A stretch of DNA of 64,000 nt from NCBI RefSeq assembly GCF_902459655.1, contig NZ_CABPSB010000009.1, positions 1 through 64,000 of the forward strand, read 5' to 3'. Each line of letters opens with the position of its first letter. The first letter of the stretch is position 1. The DNA comes from Pandoraea anhela (lineage in GTDB: Bacteria; Pseudomonadota; Gammaproteobacteria; Burkholderiales; Burkholderiaceae). The notes beneath the pieces were generated by a model. It had not been told where the DNA came from. It ran no database searches and saw nothing but the letters and a program-made list of their open reading frames with translations. Of this stretch, positions 18,501-26,815 are shown piece after piece. The position numbers and the translations under genes were made by a program.

Positions 18501-19690
18501 CGCGGGAGCTGACCGGTGTCATGCTCAAGTCGAGCGACTTCAAGCTGGAGATGCTGCCGGCGCACTTGTCGATGAATTTCAAGGTGATCGACGAGCACGG
18601 GCGTCAGCTCGGCATGGGCCGCAATCTCGCGCAACTGCGCGCCGAACTGGGGCAGCAGGCGCAGCGAACGTTCCAGCAACTCGCGGCCAGGAGCGGCGCG
18701 ACGCCAACCGGGGTCGCGTCTGCCGACGCGGTGGCGCCGCAAAGCGCCCGGGACGGCGTGAAGGGCGCTCAGCCCGGCAAAGGCAGTGCCGGGGCGACGC
18801 CGGCGGGCGCCACGTCGGGCGCCGCCGTCGAGCCGGGCCGGTACGACAATCTCACAACGTGGAGCTTCGGTGAACTGCCGGAAATGCTGGAGATCCGCCG
18901 GGGCGGGCAGACGCTGTTCGGCTACCCGGCGCTGGTCGACCGCAGCGACCATTGCGACCTCGAAGTGTTCGACGATCCGGACGAAGCGCAGCGCCAGCAC
19001 CGCGCCGGTCTGCGGCGTCTGTTCGCGATCCAGTTGCGCGAACAGGTGAAGTATCTCGAGAAGAACATTCCCGGCTTGCAGCAAATGGCGATGCAGTACA
19101 TGAGTCTGGGCACGCAGGAGGCGTTGCGTGACCAGATCGTGGATCTGGCGCTGGAGCGAGCCTGTTTGCAGACGCCGTGGCCGAGCGATAACGCGTCGTT
19201 CGTGGCGCGCAAGGACGAAGGGCGCGGGCGTTTGACGTTGCTCGCGCAGGAAATCGCGCGACTCGCCGGACAGATCCTGACCGAGTACGCAGCGCTGCAG
19301 AAGAAGCTGGCGCAGGCCAGGCCGTTTGCACAGGCTCACGCCGATCTGACGGCGCAATTGCAACGGTTGATCGGCAAGCGCTTCCTGATAGACACGCCGT
19401 ACGCGCAACTGGCACATTTTCCGCGCTACCTGAAGGCGATGGCCGGGCGGATCGACAAGCTCAAGGCGGATCCGTCGCGCGACGCCCGGGCCATGAGCGA
19501 ACTCGGACCGTTGCTGCAAAACTGGCAGCGGGCGACATCGCAACGGCGCGATCACGGCGACGCGCGGCTCGACGAGTTCCGCTGGCTGCTCGAGGAGTTG
19601 CGCGTCTCGCTCTTCGCGCAGGAACTGCGCACGCCCATGCCCGTGTCGGTCAAGCGCTTGCACAAGGTTTGGGAGGCGTTGCAGCGCTGA
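15542..19690 (+). CDS. hrpA: ATP-dependent RNA helicase HrpA (DEAH box)
   Basis: The 1382-residue protein is near the size of E. coli HrpA (1300). It is a DEAH/RHA helicase implicated in resolving stalled ribosomes and in mRNA processing. A basic, Pro/Ala-rich leader of about 75 residues comes first. Then come motif I GETGSGKTT (about 118), TQPRRIA, DEAH (about 218), SATI, ATNVAETSLT and QRAGRCGR (about 439). The winged-helix and OB regions typical of the family follow, and a long C-terminal domain completes the protein. A low-complexity Gly/Ala/Pro insert lies around residues 1045-1100. There is no ribosome site before the ATG at 15542, and a -10 box lies only 8 bp upstream, so it may be leaderless. 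Confidence 0.95.
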   Translation: MASDERNRQSKPPKPKVTAPGHTHAQTAGTTQPPNPRHPAQQKRARPAGGQEAGARRASPAEREAERVRRDAERLAARQAAANRVPEIAFPEALPVSGRREEIARAIAGHQVVIVSGETGSGKTTQLPKICLALGRGLGAGGTGLIGHTQPRRIAASATARRIADELNTPLGDIVGFKVRFNDTLSGGASVKLMTDGILLAETQTDPLLRAYDTIIIDEAHERSLNIDFLLGYLKQLLPRRPDLKVIITSATIDADRFARHFGTGEGDDLRPAPVIEVSGRLYPVEVRYRPIQDDARIAGAEGREGSRASARDRERDLMDGIVDAVDELCREGSGDVLVFLPGEREIREAAEALRKHHPPHTEILPLFARLSATDQERVFKPSNARRIVLATNVAETSLTVPGIRYVVDAGTARVKRYSYRNKVEQLQIESISQAAANQRAGRCGRVADGVCIRLYDEADFQSRARFTDPEILRSSLAAVILRMQSLRLAKVEEFPFIEPPPGRAIADGYQLLNELGAVDDTNQLTPLGRELARLPLDPRVGRMILAARDQQSLREVLIIASGLAVQDPRDRPIEAQDAADNAHKKFADEKSEFLSWLKIWKWFEDAIAHKKSNRLLAQACRENFLSQLRLREWRDVHSQLLSVVREQGWRINESEATYEQVHLALLAGLLGNIGCKADDDPHFLGAHGIKFHIWPGSSLVKKAGRWVMAGELVETSRLYARCIARIEPEWVERVGKHLVKTSLSDAHWEKKAAQVTAYERGTLYGLTIYARRRMNFGPRDPRRAREIFLRSALVEGEWETKLPFYAHNRKLIADIEQLEHKSRRQDVLVDDELIYAFYDAHVPAGLYDGTSFEHWYRETSKGSPKLLYLVRDDLMRHEAAGVTTDLFPKKTAIAGIEMALTYHFEPGSPRDGVTLAVPLYALNQVDARRCEWLVPGMLKEKAHLLMKSLPQKLRRHFVPLPEFAAGFVDRATFGQGALLDALMADARELTGVMLKSSDFKLEMLPAHLSMNFKVIDEHGRQLGMGRNLAQLRAELGQQAQRTFQQLAARSGATPTGVASADAVAPQSARDGVKGAQPGKGSAGATPAGATSGAAVEPGRYDNLTTWSFGELPEMLEIRRGGQTLFGYPALVDRSDHCDLEVFDDPDEAQRQHRAGLRRLFAIQLREQVKYLEKNIPGLQQMAMQYMSLGTQEALRDQIVDLALERACLQTPWPSDNASFVARKDEGRGRLTLLAQEIARLAGQILTEYAALQKKLAQARPFAQAHADLTAQLQRLIGKRFLIDTPYAQLAHFPRYLKAMAGRIDKLKADPSRDARAMSELGPLLQNWQRATSQRRDHGDARLDEFRWLLEELRVSLFAQELRTPMPVSVKRLHKVWEALQR

Positions 19691-19810
19691 GGCGACGACG
19701 CCGGGGGGCGGGGCTAGTGAGCGTTTGCGCTGGATCATGAAGTGTCGGGATAGTGTTTCGCCTGATCAAAAAATGTCCGTGGGACGCGCGTGAGCGACGG
19801 GTTCCCGGCC

Positions 19811-19816
19811 TACAAT
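19811..19816 (+). promoter_or_regulatory. Probable -10 of the YncE-like gene
   Basis: TACAAT lies 27 bp upstream of the ATG that opens the signal peptide, in the 153-bp gap after hrpA. No strong -35 is visible. Confidence 0.35.
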
Positions 19817-19843
19817 AGCGAGACTTTTCCGAGAGACTTCGTA

Positions 19844-20839
19844 ATGCGCAAACTTCTGATCGCTGCTGCCCTGGCAACTTCCTTCGGTCTTGCGGCGCTG
19901 GCCGGTCCTGTCCGGGCGGCGGCGCCGTCGCCGGACAGCGTCGTGGTCGTGCTCAACTCGGCCGACGCCAGCGTCAGCCTGATCGACAAGGCTACCCAGA
20001 AGGTGATTCAGACGTTCCCGGTGGGCAAGGAGCCGCATCACCTGATGGCCACGCCTGACAATCAGTCGCTCATCGTCGCCAATTCGGTCGGCAACAACCT
20101 TGTCTTCCTTGACCCGAAGACCGGGCAGATCCAGCGCAAGATCGAAAACATCGAAGATCCTTACCAGATCGGCTTCTCGCCCGACAAGAAATGGTTCGTC
20201 GCCAACGCCTTGCGTCTGGACCGCGTGGATGTGTACCACTTCGACGGCAAGAACCTGAGCGTGGCGCAGCGTATTCCCATCAAGAAGATGCCGAGCCATC
20301 TGGTGTTCACGCAGGACAGCAAGCTCGTTTTCATCTCGTTGCAGGAATCGAACGAGGTCGCGGCCATCGATCTGGCGACACAGAAGGTGATCTGGAAGCT
20401 GAAGGTCGGCGACAGTCCGGCCGGCGTGTGGCTCACGCCGAACGACAAGTATCTGCTCGTGGGGATGACCGGTGCGGACCACGCGGTGGTCGTCGACTGG
20501 CGTAACCAGAAGATCGTCAAGACGATTCCGACCGGCAAGGGCGCGCACAACTTCCGCTCGCTGGCCGACGGCAAGCACGTGCTGATCTCGAACCGGGTGT
20601 CGAGCACCATCAGCATCATCGATCAGGAATCGCTCACGAACGTCGGCAACATCACCGGTCTGCTGCCGGGACCCGACGACATGGAACTGAGCGCCGACAG
20701 GAAAACGCTGTGGGTCACGTTCCGCTGGGCGCGCAAGGTCGGCATCATCGATATGGCTTCGCGCAAGCTGATCAATACCATTCCGGTCGGGCGCTCGCCG
20801 CACGGGATCTATTTCTACGACCGCGCGCCGGTGCTGTAA
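19844..20839 (+). CDS. YncE-like periplasmic beta-propeller protein
   Basis: The 331-residue protein starts MRKLLIAAALATSFGLAALAG and has a Sec signal peptide with a probable cleavage after PVRAA (about residue 24). The mature part is made of repeats of the YVTN/NHL type: SVSLIDKATQKVIQTFPVGKEP, LVFLDPKTGQIQRKI, VAAIDLATQKVIWKL, VGIIDMASRKLINTIPVG. This indicates a seven-bladed propeller in the periplasm. Members bind DNA, quinones or partner proteins, and the ligand here is unknown. An in-frame start 18 codons upstream would bury the signal sequence, so the inner ATG was chosen. Confidence 0.9.
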   Translation: MRKLLIAAALATSFGLAALAGPVRAAAPSPDSVVVVLNSADASVSLIDKATQKVIQTFPVGKEPHHLMATPDNQSLIVANSVGNNLVFLDPKTGQIQRKIENIEDPYQIGFSPDKKWFVANALRLDRVDVYHFDGKNLSVAQRIPIKKMPSHLVFTQDSKLVFISLQESNEVAAIDLATQKVIWKLKVGDSPAGVWLTPNDKYLLVGMTGADHAVVVDWRNQKIVKTIPTGKGAHNFRSLADGKHVLISNRVSSTISIIDQESLTNVGNITGLLPGPDDMELSADRKTLWVTFRWARKVGIIDMASRKLINTIPVGRSPHGIYFYDRAPVL

Positions 20840-20914
20840 CATCAAGGCCTTATCCCTAAGGCTCTGCCGGCCGGGCGTCCGTGCGACGCCCGATCCGGTC
20901 CGTATCGCACCTGC

Positions 20915-21931
20915 ATGAACGATATTCTTCGCGCGCTTGGCCGCGCGCTCGTGAGTCTGCTGCATCCCCGCATGCTGTGGCTCACCGCAATGCCCTTCAT
21001 CGTCTCCGGTCTTCTCTGGGGCGCCGTGATCTGGTTCGGATGGGAACCGTTCACCGATTTCCTTCGCGTCTGGCTCGAACAGTGGGAATTCACGCAGTGG
21101 ATTTACCGCTTCTTCGGCTATTTCGGCGTGGATAGCGTGCGCATGGCGCTCGCGCCGTTCATTCTGGTGGCGCTGCTCGTTCCGCTGATCGTCGTGACCG
21201 CGCTGCTGCTGATTGCCGGATGGTCGATGCCGGCGGTGCTGCGGCATCTCTCGCGCCGCCACTTCATTCATCTCGAAGCCCGGCAGGGCGGCTCGTTCTG
21301 GGGCAGCCTGGGCCAGTCGCTCGGTGCGACGTTCGTCTTCCTGATCGCCGCGCTCGTGACGCTGCCGCTGTGGCTGGTGCCGCCGTTTTTCGCCATCGTG
21401 CCGCCGCTGCTGTGGGGCTGGCTGACGTATCGCGTGATGACGTACGACGCGCTGGCGTATCACGCGAGTGCGGAAGAGCGGCGTCGGCTGGTGCGCGAAA
21501 AGCGTCTGCCGCTGCTCGTGATCGGCGTGGCGACCGGCCTGCTCGGTTCGTTGCCGACGCTGTTGTGGGTCTCGTCCGTCGTCATGATCGTGTTGTTCCC
21601 GGTCATTGCGCTGCTGGCGATCTGGCTGTATGTGGTGATTTTCGTGTTCTCGGCGCTGTGGTTCGCCCACTATTGCCTGCGGGCGCTGTCTCGCATGCGC
21701 GCTGAAGACGCACACCGCGAGCCGACGCTCGCCGCGACGGTGTTGCCCGTGGCCGGCACGCCGGCGTCCGAGAGCGAGGATTTGCCGCCGGGGCCGCCGG
21801 GGCCAGCGACTTCGGGACGGTCATCGTTCGCGCCGCCCGAATCCGCTGGATCCCCCGAATTGCCTGACTCGTCTGAATCGTCTGACTCGCCGCGATTGCC
21901 GGGACCACGCTCCCCCAACGGTTCGCCGTGA
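20915..21931 (+). CDS. EI24-domain inner-membrane protein
   Basis: The 338-residue protein belongs to the EI24/CysZ-like family of membrane proteins. It has about six hydrophobic segments between residues 15 and 250, including an amphipathic FTQWIYRFFGYFG region typical of the family. A hydrophilic Pro/Ser/Glu-rich tail of about 80 residues follows, with imperfect ELPDSSESSDSP repeats. Family members include a sulfate permease (CysZ), but the substrate here cannot be assigned. It lies 75 bp after the YncE-like gene and 83 bp before the CinA-like gene, so the three may be cotranscribed. Confidence 0.85.
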   Translation: MNDILRALGRALVSLLHPRMLWLTAMPFIVSGLLWGAVIWFGWEPFTDFLRVWLEQWEFTQWIYRFFGYFGVDSVRMALAPFILVALLVPLIVVTALLLIAGWSMPAVLRHLSRRHFIHLEARQGGSFWGSLGQSLGATFVFLIAALVTLPLWLVPPFFAIVPPLLWGWLTYRVMTYDALAYHASAEERRRLVREKRLPLLVIGVATGLLGSLPTLLWVSSVVMIVLFPVIALLAIWLYVVIFVFSALWFAHYCLRALSRMRAEDAHREPTLAATVLPVAGTPASESEDLPPGPPGPATSGRSSFAPPESAGSPELPDSSESSDSPRLPGPRSPNGSP

Positions 21932-22014
21932 AAGTGGCACAATCGTCAAACTGCGCGCCGCCATACGGCGCCGCGCAATCTTTCAGGCACTGACGACAAG
22001 ACAAAGGAAGCATC

Positions 22015-22854
22015 ATGGCGGTCGGCATCATCATCATCGGCGACGAAATTCTCTCGGGACGCCGTCACGACAAGCATCTGCCCAAGTTCATCGAATTGCT
22101 CGCCGAGCGCGGGATGCAACTCGGCTGGGCCGAGTACGTGGGCGACGATCCGGAACGCATCACGGCCACGCTGCGCCGTACGTTCGCCAGCGACGACATC
22201 GTGTTCGTGACGGGAGGGATCGGCGCGACCCCGGACGACCACACGCGTCAGTGCGCGGCGGCGGCGCTCAACGTGCCGCTGGCGCTCACGCCGGAAGCCG
22301 AAGCGCTCATCATGGAGCGTATCGCCGACACGAGCCCCGATGGCGTGGCCGACATGACGCAGCCGGACAACCGCCATCGCCTGAAGATGGGCGAGTTCCC
22401 GGTGGGCGCGCGCGTGTTGCCGAATCCGTACAACAAGATTCCCGGGTTCTCCGTCGAGCACCATCATTTCATGCCGGGCTTTCCGGTAATGGCGTGGCCG
22501 ATGATGGCCTGGGCGCTCGATACCTATTACGCGGACCTGCATCACCTGACGAAGCACACCGAGCGCTCGGTGCTCGTGTTCGGACTGGCCGAATCGACGC
22601 TCACGCCGCTCATGGAAGCGATCGAAGCCGAGTACGACGGGATCAAGGTGTTCAGTCTGCCGAGCGTGGGCGACGCCGAGCGTGGAGCGATTTACGCGCG
22701 TCGTCACATCGACCTCGGCGTGAAGGGCGACCCCACACGGGTCGGCGCGGCGTTCGAGCGTCTGATCGCCGGTGTGAGCGCGCTTGGCGGCGAGATCGTG
22801 CATCCGGCCGAGGCGGTCGCGTTGCCTGAGGGGACGACACCGGCGACGAAGTGA
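22015..22854 (+). CDS. CinA/MoaB-type molybdopterin-binding domain protein
   Basis: The 279-residue protein has the competence/damage-inducible CinA N-terminal domain, a MoaB/MogA-like fold. IIIIGDEILSGRRHDKH at the start, VFVTGGIGATPDDHT (phosphate-binding loop) and the PGFPVMAWPM region support this. The C-terminal deamidase domain of full CinA is absent. The stand-alone domain is common in beta- and alphaproteobacteria. The family binds molybdopterin or acts as a nucleotide pyrophosphatase, and which applies here is not known. The ribosome site AAAGGAAG is well placed. Confidence 0.88.
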   Translation: MAVGIIIIGDEILSGRRHDKHLPKFIELLAERGMQLGWAEYVGDDPERITATLRRTFASDDIVFVTGGIGATPDDHTRQCAAAALNVPLALTPEAEALIMERIADTSPDGVADMTQPDNRHRLKMGEFPVGARVLPNPYNKIPGFSVEHHHFMPGFPVMAWPMMAWALDTYYADLHHLTKHTERSVLVFGLAESTLTPLMEAIEAEYDGIKVFSLPSVGDAERGAIYARRHIDLGVKGDPTRVGAAFERLIAGVSALGGEIVHPAEAVALPEGTTPATK

Positions 22855-22969
22855 CGAGGTGATCGTGCGAACGTCGCAGCGCGTTGCCGGTGTCATGTCG
22901 CGTGCCCGACGGGGACGAGTGACGGACCGGTCAAATGGCGCTATCACGGTAGCGTGGCGGCACAATGGT

Positions 22970-23013
22970 CAAACGGCGCTTGCCTGGATGAGGCAAGCGC
23001 CGTTTCGTTTTTT
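22970..23013 (+). terminator. Terminator after the CinA-like gene
   Basis: The stem AAACGGCGCTTGCC / GGCAAGCGCCGTTT has a 7-bp loop and is followed by CGTTTTTTT. It is a strong Rho-independent terminator in the convergent gap before the alcohol dehydrogenase gene. A smaller hairpin CGCTA-N6-TAGCG precedes it at 22939. Confidence 0.92.
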
Positions 23014-23129
23014 GCTGCGTCGCGCGAGCGGCGGCTTGGGTGGCCGCCCGACGCCACGGCGGCGCCGGCGCGGGAAGCGCACGTGTTGACGTGTGCCGAT
23101 GTGCGTTGATGCGTGGTGACAGGTGTCGC

Positions 23130-24146
23130 TCAGAACCCGGCGAGAACGAGCTTGCCGATCGTGCGGCCGCCTTCGAGTTGCGCGTGAGCGCGTCGCAGGT
23201 TCGCCGAATTGATCGGGCCGAGCACTTCGCCCACGGTCGTGCGCAGCGTGCCGGCATCGACCAGTCGCGCGACTTCGGTCAGCAGCTTGTGCTGCGCGAT
23301 CATGTCCGGCGTCTCGTACATGGCGCGCGTGAACATGAATTCCCAGACGAACGTGGCGCTCTTGCTCTTGAGCAGGCCGACTTCGAGCGGTCCCGCGTTC
23401 TCCACGATCGAGCAGATCTTGCCCTGCGGGGCGACGGCGTCGGCCATTGCGGGGAAATGCGTATCCGTGTCGTTCAGGCAGAGCACGAAATCCACCTGCG
23501 GCAGGCCGATGGCCTTCAACTGCGCCGGCATGTCCCGATAGTGATCGATGACGTGTTGCGCGCCGAGCTGTCGGCACCAGTCGGCCGATTCCGGTCGCGA
23601 GGCGGTTGCCACGATCGTCAGCTTTGCCAGCCGGCGGGCCAGTTGAATGGCAATGGACCCCACACCGCCCGCGCCGCCGACGATCAGGATCGATTTGCCT
23701 TCATCGCTGCCGTCCGGCGCGATGCCGAGACGATCGAACAATGCTTCCCACGCGGTGATCGTCGTGAGCGGCAGCGCGGCGGCATTCACGAAATCGAGCG
23801 ACGTCGGCATGTGACCCACGATGCGCTCGTCCACCAGATGGAATTCGCTGTTCGCACCGGGGCGCGTGATGCTGCCCGCGTAGTAGACCGGGTCGCCGAC
23901 CTTGAAGAGCGTGACGTTCGGGCCGACGGCAGCGACGGTGCCTGCGGCGTCCCAACCCAGCACGCGTGGGGCGGATTCGATCTTGTCCTTCGGGGCACGC
24001 ACCTTCGTGTCGACCGGATTCACGGAAATGGCTTCGACCTTGATCAGCAGGTCGCGACCGGTCGGCGTCGGCGTGGGCAGTTCAATGTCTTCGAGCGACT
24101 TGGGGTCGTCGATGGGCAGGTAACGGGTCAATCCGATGGCTTTCAT
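23130..24146 (-). CDS. Zinc-type alcohol dehydrogenase-like / quinone oxidoreductase family protein
   Basis: The 338-residue protein is of the medium-chain dehydrogenase/reductase type. The GroES-like N-terminal domain has SVNPVDTKVR and VLGWDAAGTV, and the NAD(P)-binding domain has VGGAGGVGSIAIQLARRL. The zinc-binding cysteines of true alcohol dehydrogenases are not seen. It therefore probably belongs to the zinc-free NADPH quinone reductase-like branch, and the substrate is unknown. The start MKAIGLTRYL is preceded by AGGAGA. It is divergent from a LysR-type regulator that probably controls it. Confidence 0.9.
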   Translation of the reverse strand: MKAIGLTRYLPIDDPKSLEDIELPTPTPTGRDLLIKVEAISVNPVDTKVRAPKDKIESAPRVLGWDAAGTVAAVGPNVTLFKVGDPVYYAGSITRPGANSEFHLVDERIVGHMPTSLDFVNAAALPLTTITAWEALFDRLGIAPDGSDEGKSILIVGGAGGVGSIAIQLARRLAKLTIVATASRPESADWCRQLGAQHVIDHYRDMPAQLKAIGLPQVDFVLCLNDTDTHFPAMADAVAPQGKICSIVENAGPLEVGLLKSKSATFVWEFMFTRAMYETPDMIAQHKLLTEVARLVDAGTLRTTVGEVLGPINSANLRRAHAQLEGGRTIGKLVLAGF

Positions 24147-24288
24147 CTGCTTTCTCCTGAAGGGGTGGCGCACCGCCCGCCCTGGGGCGATTTGGCGACG
24201 TGCCGGATTCGATAGCGAGAGATTACGGCTAGTCGATTGCTTTGATAATCCGGATAATACGGAAAAGATTTTTTGGAAAATCCGTCAA

Positions 24289-25206
24289 ATGTCATTGGAC
24301 CTCGATACTGTGGCGTTGTTCGTTCGGGTGGCCGCCCTGGGAAACGTCTCGGCAGCGGGGCGTGAGCGCGGGTTGTCGCCGGCCACGGCCAGTACACGGC
24401 TCGCGCAACTGGAGGCGACGCTCGGCGCGCGGTTGCTGCACCGGACAACGCGTCGTGTGGTGCTCACGCAAGAAGGCGAGGTGTTTCTGGTGCAGGCGCA
24501 GGCGTTGCTCGCCGCACAGGCGCAGGCGCTGGCGAGCGTGGGGCAGGGGCTGGCCGCGCCGCAGGGGCGTTTGCGAGTGTCGTGCTCGTCGTCGTTCGGG
24601 CGTCAGCATGTCTCGCCTGCCTTGCCAGCGTTTCTCGAACGCTATCCCGGCATTTCGCTGGATTTTCGGCTCACGGACCGCATTGTCGATCTGCTGGAAG
24701 AGGGCGTCGATCTCGCCATTCGTGTCGGGGCGCTAAGGGATTCGACGCTCGTCGCCCGGAAGCTCGCCGCCAATACGCGGACATTGTGTGCGTCTGCGGC
24801 GTATCTCGCGGCGCATGGTACACCGAAGCACCCCGGCGATCTTGCGGGTCACGAGTGCCTGATTCTCGGGGATCAGCGCGATTGGCGCTTCGTGACCCCG
24901 GGCGGCACGCTGAACGTGCGGGTGAGTGGGCGCCTGGCCTCGGACAACGGGGAGGTGCTGCGCGATGCGGTGCTCGCCGGCGTCGGCATCGCCCTCAAGT
25001 CGACATGGGATGTCGGGGCGCACTTGCAGCGCGGCGACCTGGTGCCGGTGCTGCCGGCGTATCCGCTGGCGGAGGAGGTCGCGATTTGGGCCGTTTACCC
25101 GAGCCGGACCTTCGTGCCGCCGAAAACCCACGCACTCATCGAGTTTCTACAGGCGCGTTTCGGTCCGGTGCCGTATTGGGATGTGGCGGCAGCCGTGGCG
25201 CGCTGA
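24289..25206 (+). CDS. LysR-family transcriptional regulator
   Basis: The 305-residue protein has the LysR architecture. The N-terminal winged helix-turn-helix (about 4-62) has LFVRVAALGNVSAAGRERGLSPATASTRLAQLE and GARLLHRTTR. A linker and a periplasmic-binding-protein-like effector domain (about 92-295) follow, the latter with GVDLAIRVGALRDSTLVARKL. The ATG at 24289 gives MSLDLDTVALF, the usual start. A longer open frame upstream reaches back over the dehydrogenase start and was rejected. The 142-bp gap to the divergent dehydrogenase gene holds AT-rich imperfect inverted sequence suited to LysR binding. Confidence 0.93.
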   Translation: MSLDLDTVALFVRVAALGNVSAAGRERGLSPATASTRLAQLEATLGARLLHRTTRRVVLTQEGEVFLVQAQALLAAQAQALASVGQGLAAPQGRLRVSCSSSFGRQHVSPALPAFLERYPGISLDFRLTDRIVDLLEEGVDLAIRVGALRDSTLVARKLAANTRTLCASAAYLAAHGTPKHPGDLAGHECLILGDQRDWRFVTPGGTLNVRVSGRLASDNGEVLRDAVLAGVGIALKSTWDVGAHLQRGDLVPVLPAYPLAEEVAIWAVYPSRTFVPPKTHALIEFLQARFGPVPYWDVAAAVAR

Positions 25207-25210
25207 GTGG

Positions 25211-25250
25211 CGGGCTGAGGGGGGCTGAGGGGGGCTGAGGGGGACTGAGT
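25211..25250. repeat. 10-bp G-rich tandem repeat
   Basis: Four copies of a GGCTGAGGGG unit (the last degenerate) lie between the stop codons of the convergent LysR and NTF2-like genes. It is probably a slippage product and carries no terminator-like hairpin. Confidence 0.85.
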
Positions 25251-25278
25251 GGTGAGCAGAAGCGCCCGGACAAGACCG

Positions 25279-25713
25279 TCAGTGCAGGCGGTGCGTGCGC
25301 GGCAACTGCGCGCCGGTGTCCTCGTGACCGATCGCCGGACTGGCGTGATGCAGCACCAGACGCCAGCCGTCCGCTTCTTTCAGGTAGACGTTGGTCGCCA
25401 GCACGAACGCGTAGCGCGCCTCCGGGTGGGTCTCGACCTGAATCTGCTCAAGCACGTTATGCACGGCGCACAACGGGTTGTGGGCGACCTGAAGATGGCT
25501 CACTGTCACTTGCAGCCCGCCTTTGGCGAGAATCTGCCGCCAACTGGCGCGTACGGCCGCCGGGCCGACCTGACGCGGCCCTGAAGGATGGATGCAGACG
25601 ACTTCCTCGTCTTCCGACCAGACATCCATCAGCGTATCCGTGTCGCCGGCGCGCAACGCTTCGTAGAACGCGTGCTCGGCGTCTTCCGGGCTTAGAAATA
25701 TGGTTGCGGGCAT
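25279..25713 (-). CDS. SnoaL/NTF2-like domain protein
   Basis: The 144-residue protein fits the SnoaL-like (NTF2-fold) family by AEHAFYEALRAGDTDTLMDVWSEDEEVVCIHPSG, by SHLQVAHN, and by the WRLVLHHASP ending. Such proteins are small cone-shaped hydrolase, isomerase or ligand-binding folds. This type, with the EDEEVVCIHPSG motif, is widespread but uncharacterised. A GGAGG site precedes the ATG at 25713. Confidence 0.87.
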   Translation of the reverse strand: MPATIFLSPEDAEHAFYEALRAGDTDTLMDVWSEDEEVVCIHPSGPRQVGPAAVRASWRQILAKGGLQVTVSHLQVAHNPLCAVHNVLEQIQVETHPEARYAFVLATNVYLKEADGWRLVLHHASPAIGHEDTGAQLPRTHRLH

Positions 25714-25784
25714 AACGACGGCCTCCGTCGGGGTCCAACGCTCGAAACACCGCGCGGCGGGTGTGCCGTGCGGCGAACGCGCCG

Positions 25785-25813
25785 ATTATGGAGGGTTTGT
25801 CCGGGCTTGTCGA
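25785..25813 (-). promoter_or_regulatory. Probable promoter of the NTF2-like gene
   Basis: On the minus strand TCGACA (25813-25808) and CATAAT (25790-25785) are spaced by 17 bp, each one base off consensus, about 72 bp before the start codon. The rest of this 355-bp gap (25714-26068) holds no gene. Besides the fnr hairpin, only short GC-rich imperfect repeats were seen. Confidence 0.5.
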
Positions 25814-26036
25814 ACAGACCCATGGGCGGTTTCCCCGTCATGCGCGACGTTTGATCTGGCGCAAGGCGTTGGCCGGGCGGCGCCGGTAGTTTATCGGTAA
25901 CGGGGAAGTGTCTGACACGTGCGGCTTTCGGTCGTGGCCGACCGGCATGCATGCGCGGGAATCGATGGAAATGCGGGACGTGCAGGAAGTGCAGGAAACG
26001 CGGGGAAGCGAGAGGCCCGGTGAGGGGGGCGCAGGA

Positions 26037-26060
26037 GCGGGGGCGCTCGTGCGCCCCCGC
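26037..26060 (-). terminator. GC-rich hairpin after the fnr-type gene
   Basis: GCGGGGGCGC and GCGCCCCCGC form a perfect 10-bp stem with a TCGT loop, 8 bp beyond the stop codon. There is no following T run, so it may only stabilise the 3' end or act together with Rho. Confidence 0.55.
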
Positions 26061-26068
26061 AAGCCGGA

Positions 26069-26815
26069 TCAGCAGTGTTGCACGCCGGCGAGTTCACGCA
26101 GGGCCACGCCGTCGACGATCTTGACGTGGCGCTGGCGGATCTCGATCATGCCGTTCTGCGCAAAACGCGAGAACAGGCGGCTGACCGTTTCGAGCTTGAG
26201 GCCGAGGAAACTGCCGATTTCTTCGCGGCTCATGCGCAAAACGAACTCATTGGCAGCGTAGCCCCGTGCGGACAGCCGCTCCGACAGGTTCAGCAGGAAG
26301 ACGGCCAGACGTTCCTCCGCCCGCATCGTCCCGAGCGCGAGCAATTGCTGGTGTTCGTTGCGGATTTCCTGGCTCATCAGGCGATGCAACTGACGTTGCA
26401 GCGACGGCACCTGACGCGAAAGCGTCTCCAGCTCATTGAAGCGTGCGATGCACAGCTCGCTGTCTTCGAGCGCGATGGCGGTGCTCGGGTGATGGTTGTC
26501 GGCCACGGCGTCCAGGCCGATCAGTTCGCCCTGAAGGTGAAAGCCGACGACCTGCTCACGGCCGTCGGGGGCCGTGACACAGCTCTTGAGTGACCCGAAA
26601 CGAATGCCGTAGACGGCGCTCAGATCATCGTTGGCGTGATAGAGCACTTCGCCTTTTTTGAGGCGGCGGCGCTCGCTTACGAGTGCGTCCAGTCGTTCCA
26701 GCTCCGGCTCAGGGATGCCGACGGGCAGGCAGAACTGCCCCAGTGAGCAGGTGGAACAACGAGGCTGGGCAACCGGAATGGGGTTGCCGGGAATGCGACC
26801 GATCTCGGTGGTCAT
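26069..26815 (-). CDS. fnr: FNR-type oxygen-sensing transcriptional regulator
   Basis: The 248-residue Crp/Fnr-family protein carries the cysteines that hold the oxygen-labile [4Fe-4S] cluster of FNR. These are the N-terminal CSTCSLGQFC group (residues about 20-29) and one in the sensor domain (SLKSCVTAPDG). The cyclic-nucleotide-like beta-roll is followed by a long dimerisation helix. The C-terminal helix-turn-helix contains MSREEIGSFLGLKLETVSRLFSRF, where E-SR is the FNR-class recognition pattern. In the absence of oxygen such proteins bind TTGAT-N4-ATCAA sites. The paralog name (fnr, anr, btr) is not certain. The neighbours give no functional clue. Confidence 0.93.
   Translation of the reverse strand: MTTEIGRIPGNPIPVAQPRCSTCSLGQFCLPVGIPEPELERLDALVSERRRLKKGEVLYHANDDLSAVYGIRFGSLKSCVTAPDGREQVVGFHLQGELIGLDAVADNHHPSTAIALEDSELCIARFNELETLSRQVPSLQRQLHRLMSQEIRNEHQQLLALGTMRAEERLAVFLLNLSERLSARGYAANEFVLRMSREEIGSFLGLKLETVSRLFSRFAQNGMIEIRQRHVKIVDGVALRELAGVQHC

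Noticed and set aside
15491-19738. Open frame of about 1415 codons antisense to hrpA
   Set aside because: It mirrors the third-position GC bias of hrpA, has no recognisable motifs, and is rich in Arg/His/Leu as such shadows are.
19766-21715. 649-codon antisense frame over the YncE-like and EI24 genes
   Set aside because: Gln/Arg/His-rich shadow crossing two real genes and the gap between them, without motifs.
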